Positions 9,212 through 16,836 are shown, counted from the first letter of the stretch. The stretch: 64,000 bases of DNA from Chitinolyticbacter meiyuanensis (GCF_008033135.1 NZ_CP041335.1:1275513-1339512), one strand, 5' to 3'. Notes: a model not told the origin generated them from the sequence alone. Numbers and translations: made by a program.

Positions 9212-9649
9212 TCACAGGGGCTCAATTTCGTAATAAGCCCAAGGGCGGGTTCGTGGATGAGCAGCCCGCCTCGTTCTACTCTGCGGATCGAGAATCGGAT
9301 GATCCAGGTCTGAGGGGTCGTAAACTATCCAATGCCAATATCCAAACCCAGATTTAACATTGAGTTTGTAATTTACTGCCACCAACGCCAATGCTGCTGG
9401 TCCTGCAGACCAGCTGTTAAATGCAACTTCTTCTTTCAACCGAAAACCTAACTGTGCAAGTACTTCTTTTATGTCATCGGGGCTCGTACGGAAACTTCGT
9501 GCTGTTTCCTCCAGCCCGAGAAGCGCTAGAACTTTTTTCCTGCGTGCTCCCGTGATGGAGCAAATGCATGCGACTCCACAATCGGTTCCTTTTTCCTGTC
9601 TAACGTGCTTTATTTTTCGCAAATAACCCCCTCGCAAATTTCGTTGCAT
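9212..9649 (-). CDS. C39-like papain-fold cysteine peptidase domain protein
   Basis: A 145-aa stand-alone protein. The segment QEKGTDCGVAC (Cys at about residue 24) resembles the Q-x4-D/S-C-G-x-A-C active-site motif of C39 peptidases. GYWHWIVYD (His at about 106) and the following Asp-Pro supply the rest of a Cys-His-Asp triad. C39 domains usually cleave leader peptides as part of ABC exporters. Here the domain stands alone and ends in an Arg-rich tail. The ATG at 9649 is preferred over a TTG at 9661. The gene overlaps the preceding Nmad2-like gene by about 40 nt, indicating translational coupling. Substrate unknown. Confidence 0.65.
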   Translation of the reverse strand: MQRNLRGGYLRKIKHVRQEKGTDCGVACICSITGARRKKVLALLGLEETARSFRTSPDDIKEVLAQLGFRLKEEVAFNSWSAGPAALALVAVNYKLNVKSGFGYWHWIVYDPSDLDHPILDPQSRTRRAAHPRTRPWAYYEIEPL

Positions 9650-10203
9650 ATTGATGAGCAATTTGGCGCATCAAATTTCGACTGGGTTGAGTGAAGCGGG
9701 GAGCATGGCTCTCCATGCTTGCCCAGTTTGAAGTTTTCTTCGAACCAGTTGGTTAGCGATTCAACAAGAATCGGCGGCAGATCACTCCTGAAGCCTGAAT
9801 ATCGCTTGAATAAGCGATTCGGTGAAAACGTCGCAGGGAGGGTGGCGCCCTCAATTGCACTCCTACCAAAATAGAAGAAATGGTGTGAAACCAAAGCAAA
9901 CAAATTCCCGCTGCATAGGTCTATATGGTCGATTCGCCCTGAGAAACGGGAATCCTCAAGAAATTCATGGAAATGCAGTTTTTCATCAACACGCATTAGG
10001 TAAATGATTTTCCGATTTCCTGCACTTTGCGCGCTCCCGCCACCTGAGCCAAGAATCCAATCCCCTACCTGTGCGAACTCAACGATGTTACGTCGTCCCT
10101 TCTCTCCACCAAACTTGCAATGAACAAGGGTGCAAACGCCGTTGCTTGGGTTAGGAGCGAACCCGTTGTCATGATCCACGACATATGAGAATAGTTTGGT
10201 CAC
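9610..10203 (-). CDS. Nmad2-like protein (nucleotide modification associated domain 2)
   Basis: A 197-aa protein whose N-terminus (TKLFSYVVDHDNGFAPNP, then CTLVHCKF and VEFAQVGDWILGSGG, then IIYLMRVDEKLHFHEF) follows the pattern I know from Nmad2 domains. These are predicted from comparative genomics to belong to modified-nucleotide or DNA-modification systems. A GTG at 10203 gives the canonical short N-terminus; a TTG at 10221 is the longest option. The C-terminus is Cys-rich. It heads a same-strand run with the C39-like peptidase and then jetABCD. Function of the family is unproven. Confidence 0.6.
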   Translation of the reverse strand: MTKLFSYVVDHDNGFAPNPSNGVCTLVHCKFGGEKGRRNIVEFAQVGDWILGSGGGSAQSAGNRKIIYLMRVDEKLHFHEFLEDSRFSGRIDHIDLCSGNLFALVSHHFFYFGRSAIEGATLPATFSPNRLFKRYSGFRSDLPPILVESLTNWFEENFKLGKHGEPCSPLHSTQSKFDAPNCSSICNEICEGVICEK

Positions 10204-10281
10204 CGCTTGGAGCCTGTGCAAGACGAGCCGAGTACGCTCATCGGGTTTATTTCAAACGATGTCCGAGGTTGTGCAGTTGGC

Positions 10282-10665
10282 TTAAACGTAGCTCTCCGCC
10301 CTCATAATTATGAGTTGCAAGGCTAGTGCTGCTTGCCCATCATTTAGCGGCAGATAATCCTCCTCCAAAGGGTCTGGTTCGGAAGAGTCATCTTGGCTGC
10401 GCACCCATTTCGCAGTATCAAAACCCGATGGGTCGACGATTCAAGTACGAGCAGTCCAGCCTTATCGATGAGGTACGCAAAGCCTAGCAATGCCCGTTTG
10501 CGACTCGTTCAAATGGTCTTCTCGGAAGCTTAGCCGATGAGCACATCGTGGGCGAGATTATTAAGCGAGCCGCATACTAGCTTAGGAGTTCCCTATTTCG
10601 CGTGCTCTAGAGGAACTGACGCCCAGCCTTAGTTGCGCTGACCCGCTCAAATCAAAGCACTCGCG
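10282..10665 (-). pseudogene. Multiply frameshifted remnant of an unknown gene
   Basis: On the minus strand, coherent protein-like segments alternate between frames: DLSGSAQLRLGVSS, then KLVCGSLNNLAHDVLIG, then ALLGFAYLIDKAGLLVLES, then VDPSGFDTAKWVRSQDD continuing to a stop (TAA, 10282-10284). Joined with about four small shifts they would make one C-terminal domain of about 125 residues ending in a helical LALQLIIMRAES. No family recognised. Either a decayed gene or a stretch of sequence error; decay seems likelier given the island setting. Confidence 0.45.
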
Positions 10666-11180
10666 ATCACCTAGACCTTGCCCCACCAGTCGATGCTGTC
10701 TTGTGCATGCGTGGACGGGCATCGCTTCAGGTCATCTTCGCGAATTAGTATGGAGAAGGTAGTCGCTCCGGCCGCGCTTGCGGCCCTTGGCAGCTCAGCT
10801 CGCCCGCATCGCGCCGAGCCACTTTCCCTCCCCGTTTGTCAGAATAACTACCTACTCACGAAAATCCGCTCGTCGTTTCAGCGGACACCCAACGTCGAGA
10901 AGCGACGCTGTATCTATGTGTGTGCAGCGTGCAAGCAGCTTCTTTGCTTCGCGATGGATAGCTGCAAACACTAGCCTCCAGTGGTTATCCCTGCTTCCTA
11001 GCTCTGCGCCTCGGACAGCGTATCCAGCACATCGCATCTGCCGAGGTGGCAATCTGCTGATCGTTGTCCATACTTATGCGTATGGCATGTGTCAGAAATG
11101 TGCGTGCTCTGATACACATTCAAACTAGCAGCTCACACATAGCACAACGACCCGGAATATCCAGAGAGGGAACGCAACGC
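10666..11180. other. Intergenic stretch without a supportable gene
   Basis: About 515 bp between the degraded gene and the zinc-ribbon gene. Overlapping short frames (for example 10678-10974 and 10778-11128) have no ribosome-binding site and no protein-like composition. Nothing further is seen. Confidence 0.4.
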
Positions 11181-11804
11181 ATGGCTGGCGAGCGCCTCGG
11201 CACGATCAATACCTCCGCCGCCTCGGGCGCGTTGCATTTGGCACGTTTGTCCCAGCGAGTTCAGCAAATTGGTTTTGCCCTTGAGACGACCGCGTGGGCG
11301 GGATGGAAGGGAAGTTATGCAATGCGCTGCCCAGCGGGGCATCACTTCAAGGCCTCCGCGACGCTGTTGTTACACCGGCCTATCCATTGCCCCTGTTGTG
11401 AGGCTGGATCGTTTATTCAACGCCTGCAGCTGCTCGCAGCACAAAAGAGTGGCAAGTACCTAGGGCCTTGCACGCACGATCCTCATCAACATCGCTTTGA
11501 ATGTGCCGAGGGTCATACTTGGCAATTGGTCGCACAACGCGCGTTAGCGGGAGTGTGGTGCGCGAAATGCGCTTACCGCCCGGAGCAGAAAGCCAGTCTG
11601 TATGTAAAGGGCTTGCGGCGCCTGCAGTTGTTTGCGGAGCACCGCAGGGGAGTTTGCTTGGCAACGGAGTACACCCGCGCTCGTTCCACCTATTCGTTCA
11701 AGTGTGCACGAGGGCATGTTTGGGAAGCATCTGGGCAGGCGGTGCTTGCTAAAGGGGAGTGGTGTCCTGAATGCGAAGGCTTGGTGGGGAGCGCCTGCGA
11801 ATGA
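11181..11804 (+). CDS. Triple zinc-ribbon protein
   Basis: A 207-aa protein built from three copies of a module of the form C-x2-GH-x-W/F followed after about 18 residues by a C-x2-C pair: CPAGHHF...CPCC, CAEGHTW...CAKC and CARGHVW...CPEC. Each has four potential zinc ligands. Similar zinc-ribbon repeats occur in proteins next to homing endonucleases and other mobile genes, but no catalytic domain is visible here. The ATG at 11181 has AGAGAGGG about 10 nt upstream, and longer in-frame starts lack one. Probably nucleic-acid binding by inference. It is an isolated gene, opposite in strand to the Wadjet block. Confidence 0.6.
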   Translation: MAGERLGTINTSAASGALHLARLSQRVQQIGFALETTAWAGWKGSYAMRCPAGHHFKASATLLLHRPIHCPCCEAGSFIQRLQLLAAQKSGKYLGPCTHDPHQHRFECAEGHTWQLVAQRALAGVWCAKCAYRPEQKASLYVKGLRRLQLFAEHRRGVCLATEYTRARSTYSFKCARGHVWEASGQAVLAKGEWCPECEGLVGSACE

Positions 11805-12039
11805 GGTGGGAGAGGGGCGAGAGATAGCGAAGGACTGTGTTTGATGGGAGCAGTCTTTAACAAGGTAGGAAAGCGTGTGGAGTGTGAGGAGGGCCGGTGA
11901 CAGGGGATGGAATATGAATATACGGACCCGGCCGCAAGGAAGTTGTTGGAAATTATGTGGCTACGATGAATTTTGGGTGCCCACATTATTGATGGATGTA
12001 CCGGCCGCTGGGCCAGTCTATTACCTGTTAGGGGTAGTA

Positions 12040-12366
12040 ATGAGCACAGAATTAGCCATCATAATAAGCACTTTAATCTATAAGCTTGCTTCTCTGGGTA
12101 TTGGCCTAATTTTCTGCATATTGGGCTACAAGCTTTTTACGCTAGGAATCTGGGGAAGGGCTGGGAATTTTGAAACAAACTTACGAGACATAAAAATTGT
12201 TCTTAAAAGCGCTGCCCCCGGAACATTTTTTGCTGTTTTAGGTGCCTTCATCGTTCTATACACAATAAGCCAAGGACTTAACTACAACTGGATCGATGGA
12301 AATCAGGACAAATCTATAAACACAGAAAAAAAATTAGAACAAATAGACAAACCTAAATTACCGTAA
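12040..12366 (+). CDS. Small two-TM membrane protein in a gene cassette
   Basis: A 108-aa AT-rich gene. Two hydrophobic segments (about residues 5-38 and 62-82) flank a basic loop, followed by a polar Lys/Asp-rich tail. The ATG at 12040 follows a GTTAGGG that could be the cassette start, with GGGG about 6 nt upstream. Sixteen nt separate it from the next gene, so the two form a cassette operon. Both proteins end in PKLP. No family recognised. Confidence 0.6.
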   Translation: MSTELAIIISTLIYKLASLGIGLIFCILGYKLFTLGIWGRAGNFETNLRDIKIVLKSAAPGTFFAVLGAFIVLYTISQGLNYNWIDGNQDKSINTEKKLEQIDKPKLP

Positions 12367-12382
12367 AAGAGGAAATAAATTT

Positions 12383-12697
12383 ATGAGCAGTCGTTTTTTA
12401 ATTTTTTTACTATTGGCGCTTGCTTCGAGCTTTAGCTCGGCAGACCTTAGCAATCCTAAGTATTTATTAGCCAAAAATTATTACTCATCAGGAAAATGGC
12501 AGGAAGCAATAAATGCTCTGTCTGAATACAAAGAGGTAGATGGTGAGTTTTTGTCAAAGAATAAAAATACATTGGATGCCATTGATATGGTCATTGGGTA
12601 CTGTAATTCCAAGCTACCAAAGAAACCGTGCAAAGGTGTTTGTTTTAATGTTGGCGCGGTAACAACAGGAGAAGGCGAACCTCCAAAACTACCTTAA
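12383..12697 (+). CDS. Small secreted or periplasmic protein in a gene cassette
   Basis: A 104-aa protein with a clean signal peptide (MSSRFLIFLLLALASSFSSA) and a mature part whose NPKYLLAKNYYSSGKWQEAINALSE-like start resembles one TPR helix pair. Four Cys residues in the mature C-terminal part could form disulfides (CNSK, CKGVC). AGAGGA lies 8 nt before the ATG. The stop codon TAA lies inside the R'' box of the attC site that follows, the usual layout of integron cassettes. Function unknown; probably works with the membrane protein encoded just upstream. Confidence 0.65.
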   Translation: MSSRFLIFLLLALASSFSSADLSNPKYLLAKNYYSSGKWQEAINALSEYKEVDGEFLSKNKNTLDAIDMVIGYCNSKLPKKPCKGVCFNVGAVTTGEGEPPKLP

Positions 12698-12825
12698 CAA
12701 GTCGCTCAAGCACCGCGCACTTCGTGTGCTGGACAGTTTTTAAGTCGCAGTTTTGTGGTTTTGCTGCGCATAAAGTGTTCCACAAAACCGCAACTTAAAA
12801 ACTGCCGCTTAGCTCGGCGTTGGGC
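12692..12825 (+). repeat. Integron attC recombination site (134 bp)
   Basis: The left end is CCTTAAC (R'', 12692-12698) and the right end is GTTGGGC (R', 12819-12825, matching GTTRRRY). L'' GCTCAAGC and L' GCTTAGC pair with one base left unpaired in L'', the extrahelical base typical of attC. The interior has long complementary arms: 12734-12745 with 12793-12804 (12 bp), and 12750-12758 with 12780-12788 (9 bp), around a loop. Size and layout match the long chromosomal-integron type. No integrase gene is visible in the window. Confidence 0.8.
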
Positions 12826-12905
12826 GTCAAGAATGGCGCAGTTCTCGATCTATCTTCAACGATCCATCAACGGTTGATTTCGTCAAAGAGGGACTTCGAT
12901 TTGGC

Positions 12906-13181
12906 ATGCTTGAGCGGTTCTGGTACAAGCACATAGCCTCCGCTTGGGAGCGGGAGTTTCGACTAGCAATATCTCTCCGCGGAGCGGAGGAATTTGTAGT
13001 TTCAGTGCCGGCGAACGGCATCAATGTTGATTTCGATGTGGCGCGACTCATAGAGTGCATCTTCATTGGTCCGTCATTGTCGAAGCTGGACACAGATGCT
13101 GTACGTGAAGCCGCGCGCTTTGCCGGTCTCGCTGAGCGGGTTCGGGTATCAATCATGCTCGGGCAACCGAGGTATACGTAG
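12906..13181 (+). CDS. Hypothetical cassette protein (91 aa), possibly N-terminally short
   Basis: Lies directly after the attC site, as expected for the next cassette's gene. The ATG at 12906 has an AGAGGGA about 12 nt upstream. The frame stays open and protein-like further upstream (SIFNDPSTVDFVKEGLRFG), but no start codon is found there, so the N-terminus may have been lost or may use an odd start. Mixed alpha/beta composition, no family recognised. A GCCCAAC at 13187-13193, complementary to the GTTGGGC at the cassette's left border, follows the stop and may be the remains of its own attC. Confidence 0.5.
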   Translation: MLERFWYKHIASAWEREFRLAISLRGAEEFVVSVPANGINVDFDVARLIECIFIGPSLSKLDTDAVREAARFAGLAERVRVSIMLGQPRYT

Positions 13182-13379
13182 TTCGGCCCAACTGTCGTAG
13201 CTTGGATGATAATTTCATTCCGTGAAGCTGGCGGCTGTTTATGTCGCCTCAGATTTCATTTTGGCTGCCTGTAACAAAGAAGTCGACGTGACCTCAATTC
13301 TTATTTGATGCATCACGAAAGAGCAGAACTGGAAACTTCAGCGAAATAGCCAATTTGGTGACGTTGACGAGCACAGGTT

Positions 13380-14060
13380 TCATTTAGAGCTGTCCAGCGG
13401 AATCGCCGATTGCTCGCCGACCACCAGCGCGACGATCACCGGCGCGTAGGGCCGTTCGCCCAGCGCGCGCTGGATGCGGGTGGCGATCACGGCGCGCAGC
13501 CGGTCGATGGTGGCCGTGTAGGCGTGTCCCGGCAAGCGTTGCCCGCCGCGTACGCTCGCCGTGGCGCCGATGTCTTCCTGTAGCAGCCAGCGTTCCAGGT
13601 CGAACCCGCCCGGGTTGACCGCGCCATGCACTTGCCGCAGCCGCAAGGCGAGTTGCCAGCGCTCTCCAGCAGCCGGGGGCGTGGCGGGCCGGTACCAGGT
13701 GACCTGGATGCGTTCGGGCAGCGGGCCAGTATCGGGCATGAAGGTGAAGCGGGTGCCGAAGCGGGTCGGTTGCGGCAACCCGCTGATATGGCCGCTTGCC
13801 GTGATCACCTGGTTTTCCAGCGCGGAAGGCAGGCGATCGGCCATTCGCGCTTCGGCGCGCCAGGCTGCCCAGCTCCAGCCGGCGGCAAGGCAGGCCAGCG
13901 CGATCAGCCAGGGGCGCCCGCGCGGCAGGGCCGCAGCAAGCAGGGCCATGAGCAAGAACATGGCGATCCCAGGCCACCACGGTGGCAGGGCTGGCTGCAA
14001 TTGCAGCAGGCAGACGCCGAGCACGAAGGCGGCGAGGGGAAGCAGGGTGCGCCATAGCAT
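13380..14060 (-). pseudogene. comEC: ComEC N-terminal fragment (DNA uptake channel, truncated)
   Basis: 226 residues matching the start of ComEC/Rec2. There are N-terminal membrane helices (residues 1-70), then the DUF4131/OB-fold region with VTWYRPATPPAAGERW and VNPGGFDLERWLL, and the beginning of the competence domain (APVIVALVVGEQSAIP). The family is normally about 750-850 aa with a multi-TM competence domain and a C-terminal metallo-beta-lactamase domain. All of that is missing. Homology stops at residue about 221 and the frame closes with five foreign residues. The break coincides with the edge of the accessory island, so the gene was probably cut by its insertion or by later deletion. 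Natural transformation through ComEC should be lost unless another copy exists. Confidence 0.8.
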
Positions 14061-14142
14061 CCGGACAGCCTAGACCATCCATGCTCTTGGCATGATGGCC
14101 AGCGCGTCGACCGTGCTGGCCCGACCCGGTACACTGCCGCCC

Positions 14143-15318
14143 ATGCACAGCTACGATGCCGATCTCATCATCGTCGGTGGCGGCCTGGTCGGCGCCGCCC
14201 TGGCCGCTCGCCTTGCGCACACGCCGCTCTCGGTGTTGCTGCTCGAAGGCCGCGCGCCACACTTCGATTTCGAGCCGGGTTCGTGGGATGCACGGGTCTA
14301 CGCGATCAGCCGGGCCAGCCGGCGCTTGCTGACCGAGATCGGTGCCTGGCAACGGATGAACCCGGCGCGGTTGCAGTCGGTGTCGACCATGCGCATCTTT
14401 GGCGACGATGCGCGCGCCAGGCTGGAGTTCGCCGCACCGGAGGCCGGTGTCGACGAGCTGGCCGTGATCCTGGAAAACCGCGAACTGCAACGCGCCTTGT
14501 GGCAGACCGCAACCGATTGCCCGAATGTCTCGGTGCTGGCGCCGGCAATGCCGACCGCGCTGGCAGTCGACGCCGAAACGGCGACGGTGACGCTGGCCGA
14601 CGGCCGTGTACTGAAGAGCCGTCTGGTGATCGGTGCCGATGGCGCCCAATCCTGGGTGCGCGCGCAGATTGGCAGCGAGGTGGCGGCCCATCCCTATGGC
14701 CAGTGGGGTGTGGTGGCCAATTTCGAATGCGACAAACCTCATCTGGGCGTGGCGCACCAATGGTTCTTTGACGACGGCGTGCTGGCGTGGCTGCCGCTCG
14801 CCGGTGGGCGCATGTCCATGGTCTGGTCGTGTGATGAGGCCAGGCGCGCCGAATTGCTAGCGCTGGGGCCGGCCGAGTTGGCGGAATGCGTGGCGCAGGC
14901 CGGCGGTCGGCGACTGGGCGACTTGCGTCAGATCGGCGCGACAGCAGCCTTTCCCTTACAGTTGAATCGCGTGGCTAGGACCGTGGCTGCGCGGGTCGCC
15001 CTGATCGGCGATGCGGCGCACACCGTGCATCCGCTGGCCGGGCAGGGCGTGAATCTGGGTTTTGGCGACGTCGCGGAACTTGCGCGTGTCCTGTCCGCCG
15101 AACTCCCGGCGCGTTGCGGCGACTATCTGGTGCTGCGACGCTACGAGCGCGCCCGGCGTGAGCCGGTGGCGCTGATGCAGACCGTGTGCGACGGCCTGCA
15201 AAAGCTGTTCAACAATACCAACCCGCTGCTCAAGACCCTGCGCAATGCCGGGCTGGGGCTGACCGACCAACAGGCATGGCTCAAGCATCGACTGATCCGC
15301 CATGCCATGGATGCCTGA
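14143..15318 (+). CDS. UbiH/UbiF-family FAD-dependent hydroxylase
   Basis: A 391-aa flavoprotein monooxygenase. The N-terminal dinucleotide fold GGGLVGAALAARLA is at residues 10-23, the DG motif VIGADGAQSWVR near 160 and the second FAD motif LIGDAAHTVHPLAGQGVNLGF near 290. The last is diagnostic for ubiquinone-pathway hydroxylases of the UbiH/F/I/L/M group. It hydroxylates the quinone ring with NAD(P)H and O2. The start at 14143 places the FAD fold at the expected distance. Upstream it is divergent from the comEC remnant, and downstream dsbC follows after 15 nt, so they probably share a transcript. Which ring position it acts on cannot be told from sequence. Confidence 0.85.
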   Translation: MHSYDADLIIVGGGLVGAALAARLAHTPLSVLLLEGRAPHFDFEPGSWDARVYAISRASRRLLTEIGAWQRMNPARLQSVSTMRIFGDDARARLEFAAPEAGVDELAVILENRELQRALWQTATDCPNVSVLAPAMPTALAVDAETATVTLADGRVLKSRLVIGADGAQSWVRAQIGSEVAAHPYGQWGVVANFECDKPHLGVAHQWFFDDGVLAWLPLAGGRMSMVWSCDEARRAELLALGPAELAECVAQAGGRRLGDLRQIGATAAFPLQLNRVARTVAARVALIGDAAHTVHPLAGQGVNLGFGDVAELARVLSAELPARCGDYLVLRRYERARREPVALMQTVCDGLQKLFNNTNPLLKTLRNAGLGLTDQQAWLKHRLIRHAMDA

Positions 15319-15333
15319 ACCAAGGAAACACCC

Positions 15334-16092
15334 ATGCTGATCCCGAACCGCTTCATCCGTACCGCCATCGCCGGCGGCATGATCGCGCTGACCGCCTGCT
15401 CGGCTTCGGCCGACACGGCCAAGGAACCCAAGGAAGCGAAGGCGTTGCGCACCAACCTCGAAAAGCAGCTGCAGGGGCGCAAGGTGCAGAGCGTGCGTGC
15501 CACGCCGCTCAAGGGCATCTATGAAGTGGTGCTCGAAGGTCGCCAGATCGTGTACACCGACAACAAGGGTGACTACGTGCTGATCGGTGATCTGGTCGAT
15601 GTGGCCAAGAAGCAAAGCCTGACCGAAGCGCGCATGGCTGAGCTGATGAGCACGGATTTCTCCAAGCTGCCGCTCGACAAGGCCGTCAAGGACGTGCGTG
15701 GTGACGGCAGCCGCAAGCTGGCGGTGTTCTCCGATCCGGATTGCCCATTCTGCAAGAAGTTCGAGCGCGAAAGCCTGGATGGCGTCGACAACGTCACCAT
15801 CTACACCTTCCTGTTCCCGCTGCCGATCCACCCGGATGCACCGCGCAAGTCGGCACTGATCTGGTGTGCGGCCGACCGCAAGGCCGCCTGGCATGACTGG
15901 ATCCTGAACGAGAAGCTGCCGGAAGACGGCAAGACCGATTGCCCGACGCCGCTGGAAGACAACGCCAAGCTGGCCGAAGCACTCGGCATCAGCGGCACCC
16001 CGGCGTTGATCTTCGGCAATGGCCGCATCGTTTCGGGCGCGATCCCGAAGGAGCAGCTGGAGCAGGCACTGGCTGAAAACGCCAAGAAGTAA
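15334..16092 (+). CDS. dsbC: Thiol:disulfide interchange protein DsbC
   Basis: A 252-aa periplasmic disulfide isomerase. After the signal sequence come the DsbC dimerisation domain (YEVVLEGRQIVYTDNKGDYVLIGDLVD) and a thioredoxin-like domain with the active site CPFC at about residue 137 and a cis-Pro loop SGTPALIFGNGR. It reshuffles wrong disulfides and is kept reduced by DsbD. The signal ends in IALTAC-S, which fits a lipobox, so this copy may be membrane-anchored through a lipidated Cys rather than soluble as in E. coli. It follows the UbiH-family gene by 15 nt and ends before a strong bidirectional terminator. Confidence 0.9.
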   Translation: MLIPNRFIRTAIAGGMIALTACSASADTAKEPKEAKALRTNLEKQLQGRKVQSVRATPLKGIYEVVLEGRQIVYTDNKGDYVLIGDLVDVAKKQSLTEARMAELMSTDFSKLPLDKAVKDVRGDGSRKLAVFSDPDCPFCKKFERESLDGVDNVTIYTFLFPLPIHPDAPRKSALIWCAADRKAAWHDWILNEKLPEDGKTDCPTPLEDNAKLAEALGISGTPALIFGNGRIVSGAIPKEQLEQALAENAKK

Positions 16093-16107
16093 GCGCAGCA
16101 GCGAGGA

Positions 16108-16136
16108 AAAAAACGCGGCCTAGGCCGCGTTTTTTC
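16108..16136. terminator. Bidirectional terminator between dsbC and rquA
   Basis: A palindromic stem CGCGGCC-TA-GGCCGCG (16114-16129) is flanked by A- and T-runs and serves both converging genes. The last codons and the stop of the rquA frame lie within the stem. Confidence 0.85.
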
Positions 16137-16836
16137 TTTGGGCGATCACGCACTGGTACACACCGCCGAACAGTGTGCTCTTGCGCCATTGATAGTCGTC
16201 GGCATGGCTGGCGTAGACGCGGATCTCGTGTTGCCACATGGCGTGGGCAAATGGCTCGAGCCAGGCGTTCACCAGCCGCAGCAACCAGCCTATCGGTTGC
16301 CACGGCGCCGGGCGGTGGTAGTCGACGAACACCGCCTCGCCGTCGTCGGTGAGGTGGGCCAGCATGTTGTCGACCACGGCGCGCTTGGTCTCCTCCGGCA
16401 CCTCATGCAGCAGGAAGAAGCTGCAGACCAGGTCATAACGCCCTTCGCTGCCAAAGTGTGCGGCATCCGCACGCATCACCCTGGCCCAGGGAATGCCGCC
16501 GAGCTTGGCGTCGGCCTGCTCCAGCTGGGCCGGGGCGATGTCGGTCAGGTGGAATGCGCCGTGTGGCCCGACCCGTCCGGCTGCGCGCTGGACCAGATCG
16601 CCATAGACGTGCGCCACCTGCCAGACCCGGCTGCCAGAGCGGATACGCTCCAGATAGCGCCGCATCAAGCGGTTGTCCTGGCCGAACAGCAGCGTCTTCA
16701 CCACCGCGGGGCGATCCAGCAACCGCACGTGCCGCGGATTGACGTAGGCCCAGTCGTAGATGTCGACCAGATAGTCGGGCACGCCGTCGTAGTAGTCGGC
16801 GGGGTTGGGGGTGTGCGTGGCTTCGATCGGTTGCAT
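16120..16836 (-). CDS. rquA: RquA-like methyltransferase (rhodoquinone biosynthesis)
   Basis: A 238-aa protein of the class I SAM-methyltransferase fold. The opening VPDYLVDIYDWAYVNPRHVRLLDR, the divergent SAM-binding loop VAHVYGDL in place of the usual DxGxGxG, and LTDIAPAQLEQ and SFFLLHEVPEE match the pattern I know for RquA. RquA converts ubiquinone to rhodoquinone, the low-potential quinone used for fumarate reduction under low oxygen. The ATG at 16836 has AGGAG at good spacing; a longer frame to 16968 lacks one. A generic methyltransferase is the alternative. Its stop lies inside the shared terminator. Confidence 0.7.
   Translation of the reverse strand: MQPIEATHTPNPADYYDGVPDYLVDIYDWAYVNPRHVRLLDRPAVVKTLLFGQDNRLMRRYLERIRSGSRVWQVAHVYGDLVQRAAGRVGPHGAFHLTDIAPAQLEQADAKLGGIPWARVMRADAAHFGSEGRYDLVCSFFLLHEVPEETKRAVVDNMLAHLTDDGEAVFVDYHRPAPWQPIGWLLRLVNAWLEPFAHAMWQHEIRVYASHADDYQWRKSTLFGGVYQCVIAQRKNAA

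Noticed and set aside
10678..11128. Plus-strand frames at 10678-10974 and 10778-11128
   Set aside because: Overlapping frames with no ribosome-binding site and Ser/Arg/Cys-rich random-looking composition.
13187..13260. Second complete attC site after the 91-aa gene
   Set aside because: Only the left core GCCCAAC is convincing. I find no matching GTTRRRY with paired arms downstream, so it is mentioned only as a remnant.
13293..13383. 30-codon minus-strand ORF starting at the stop of the comEC fragment
   Set aside because: The ATGA overlap is suggestive, but the peptide is short, has no ribosome-binding site and follows a broken gene, so coupling is probably accidental.
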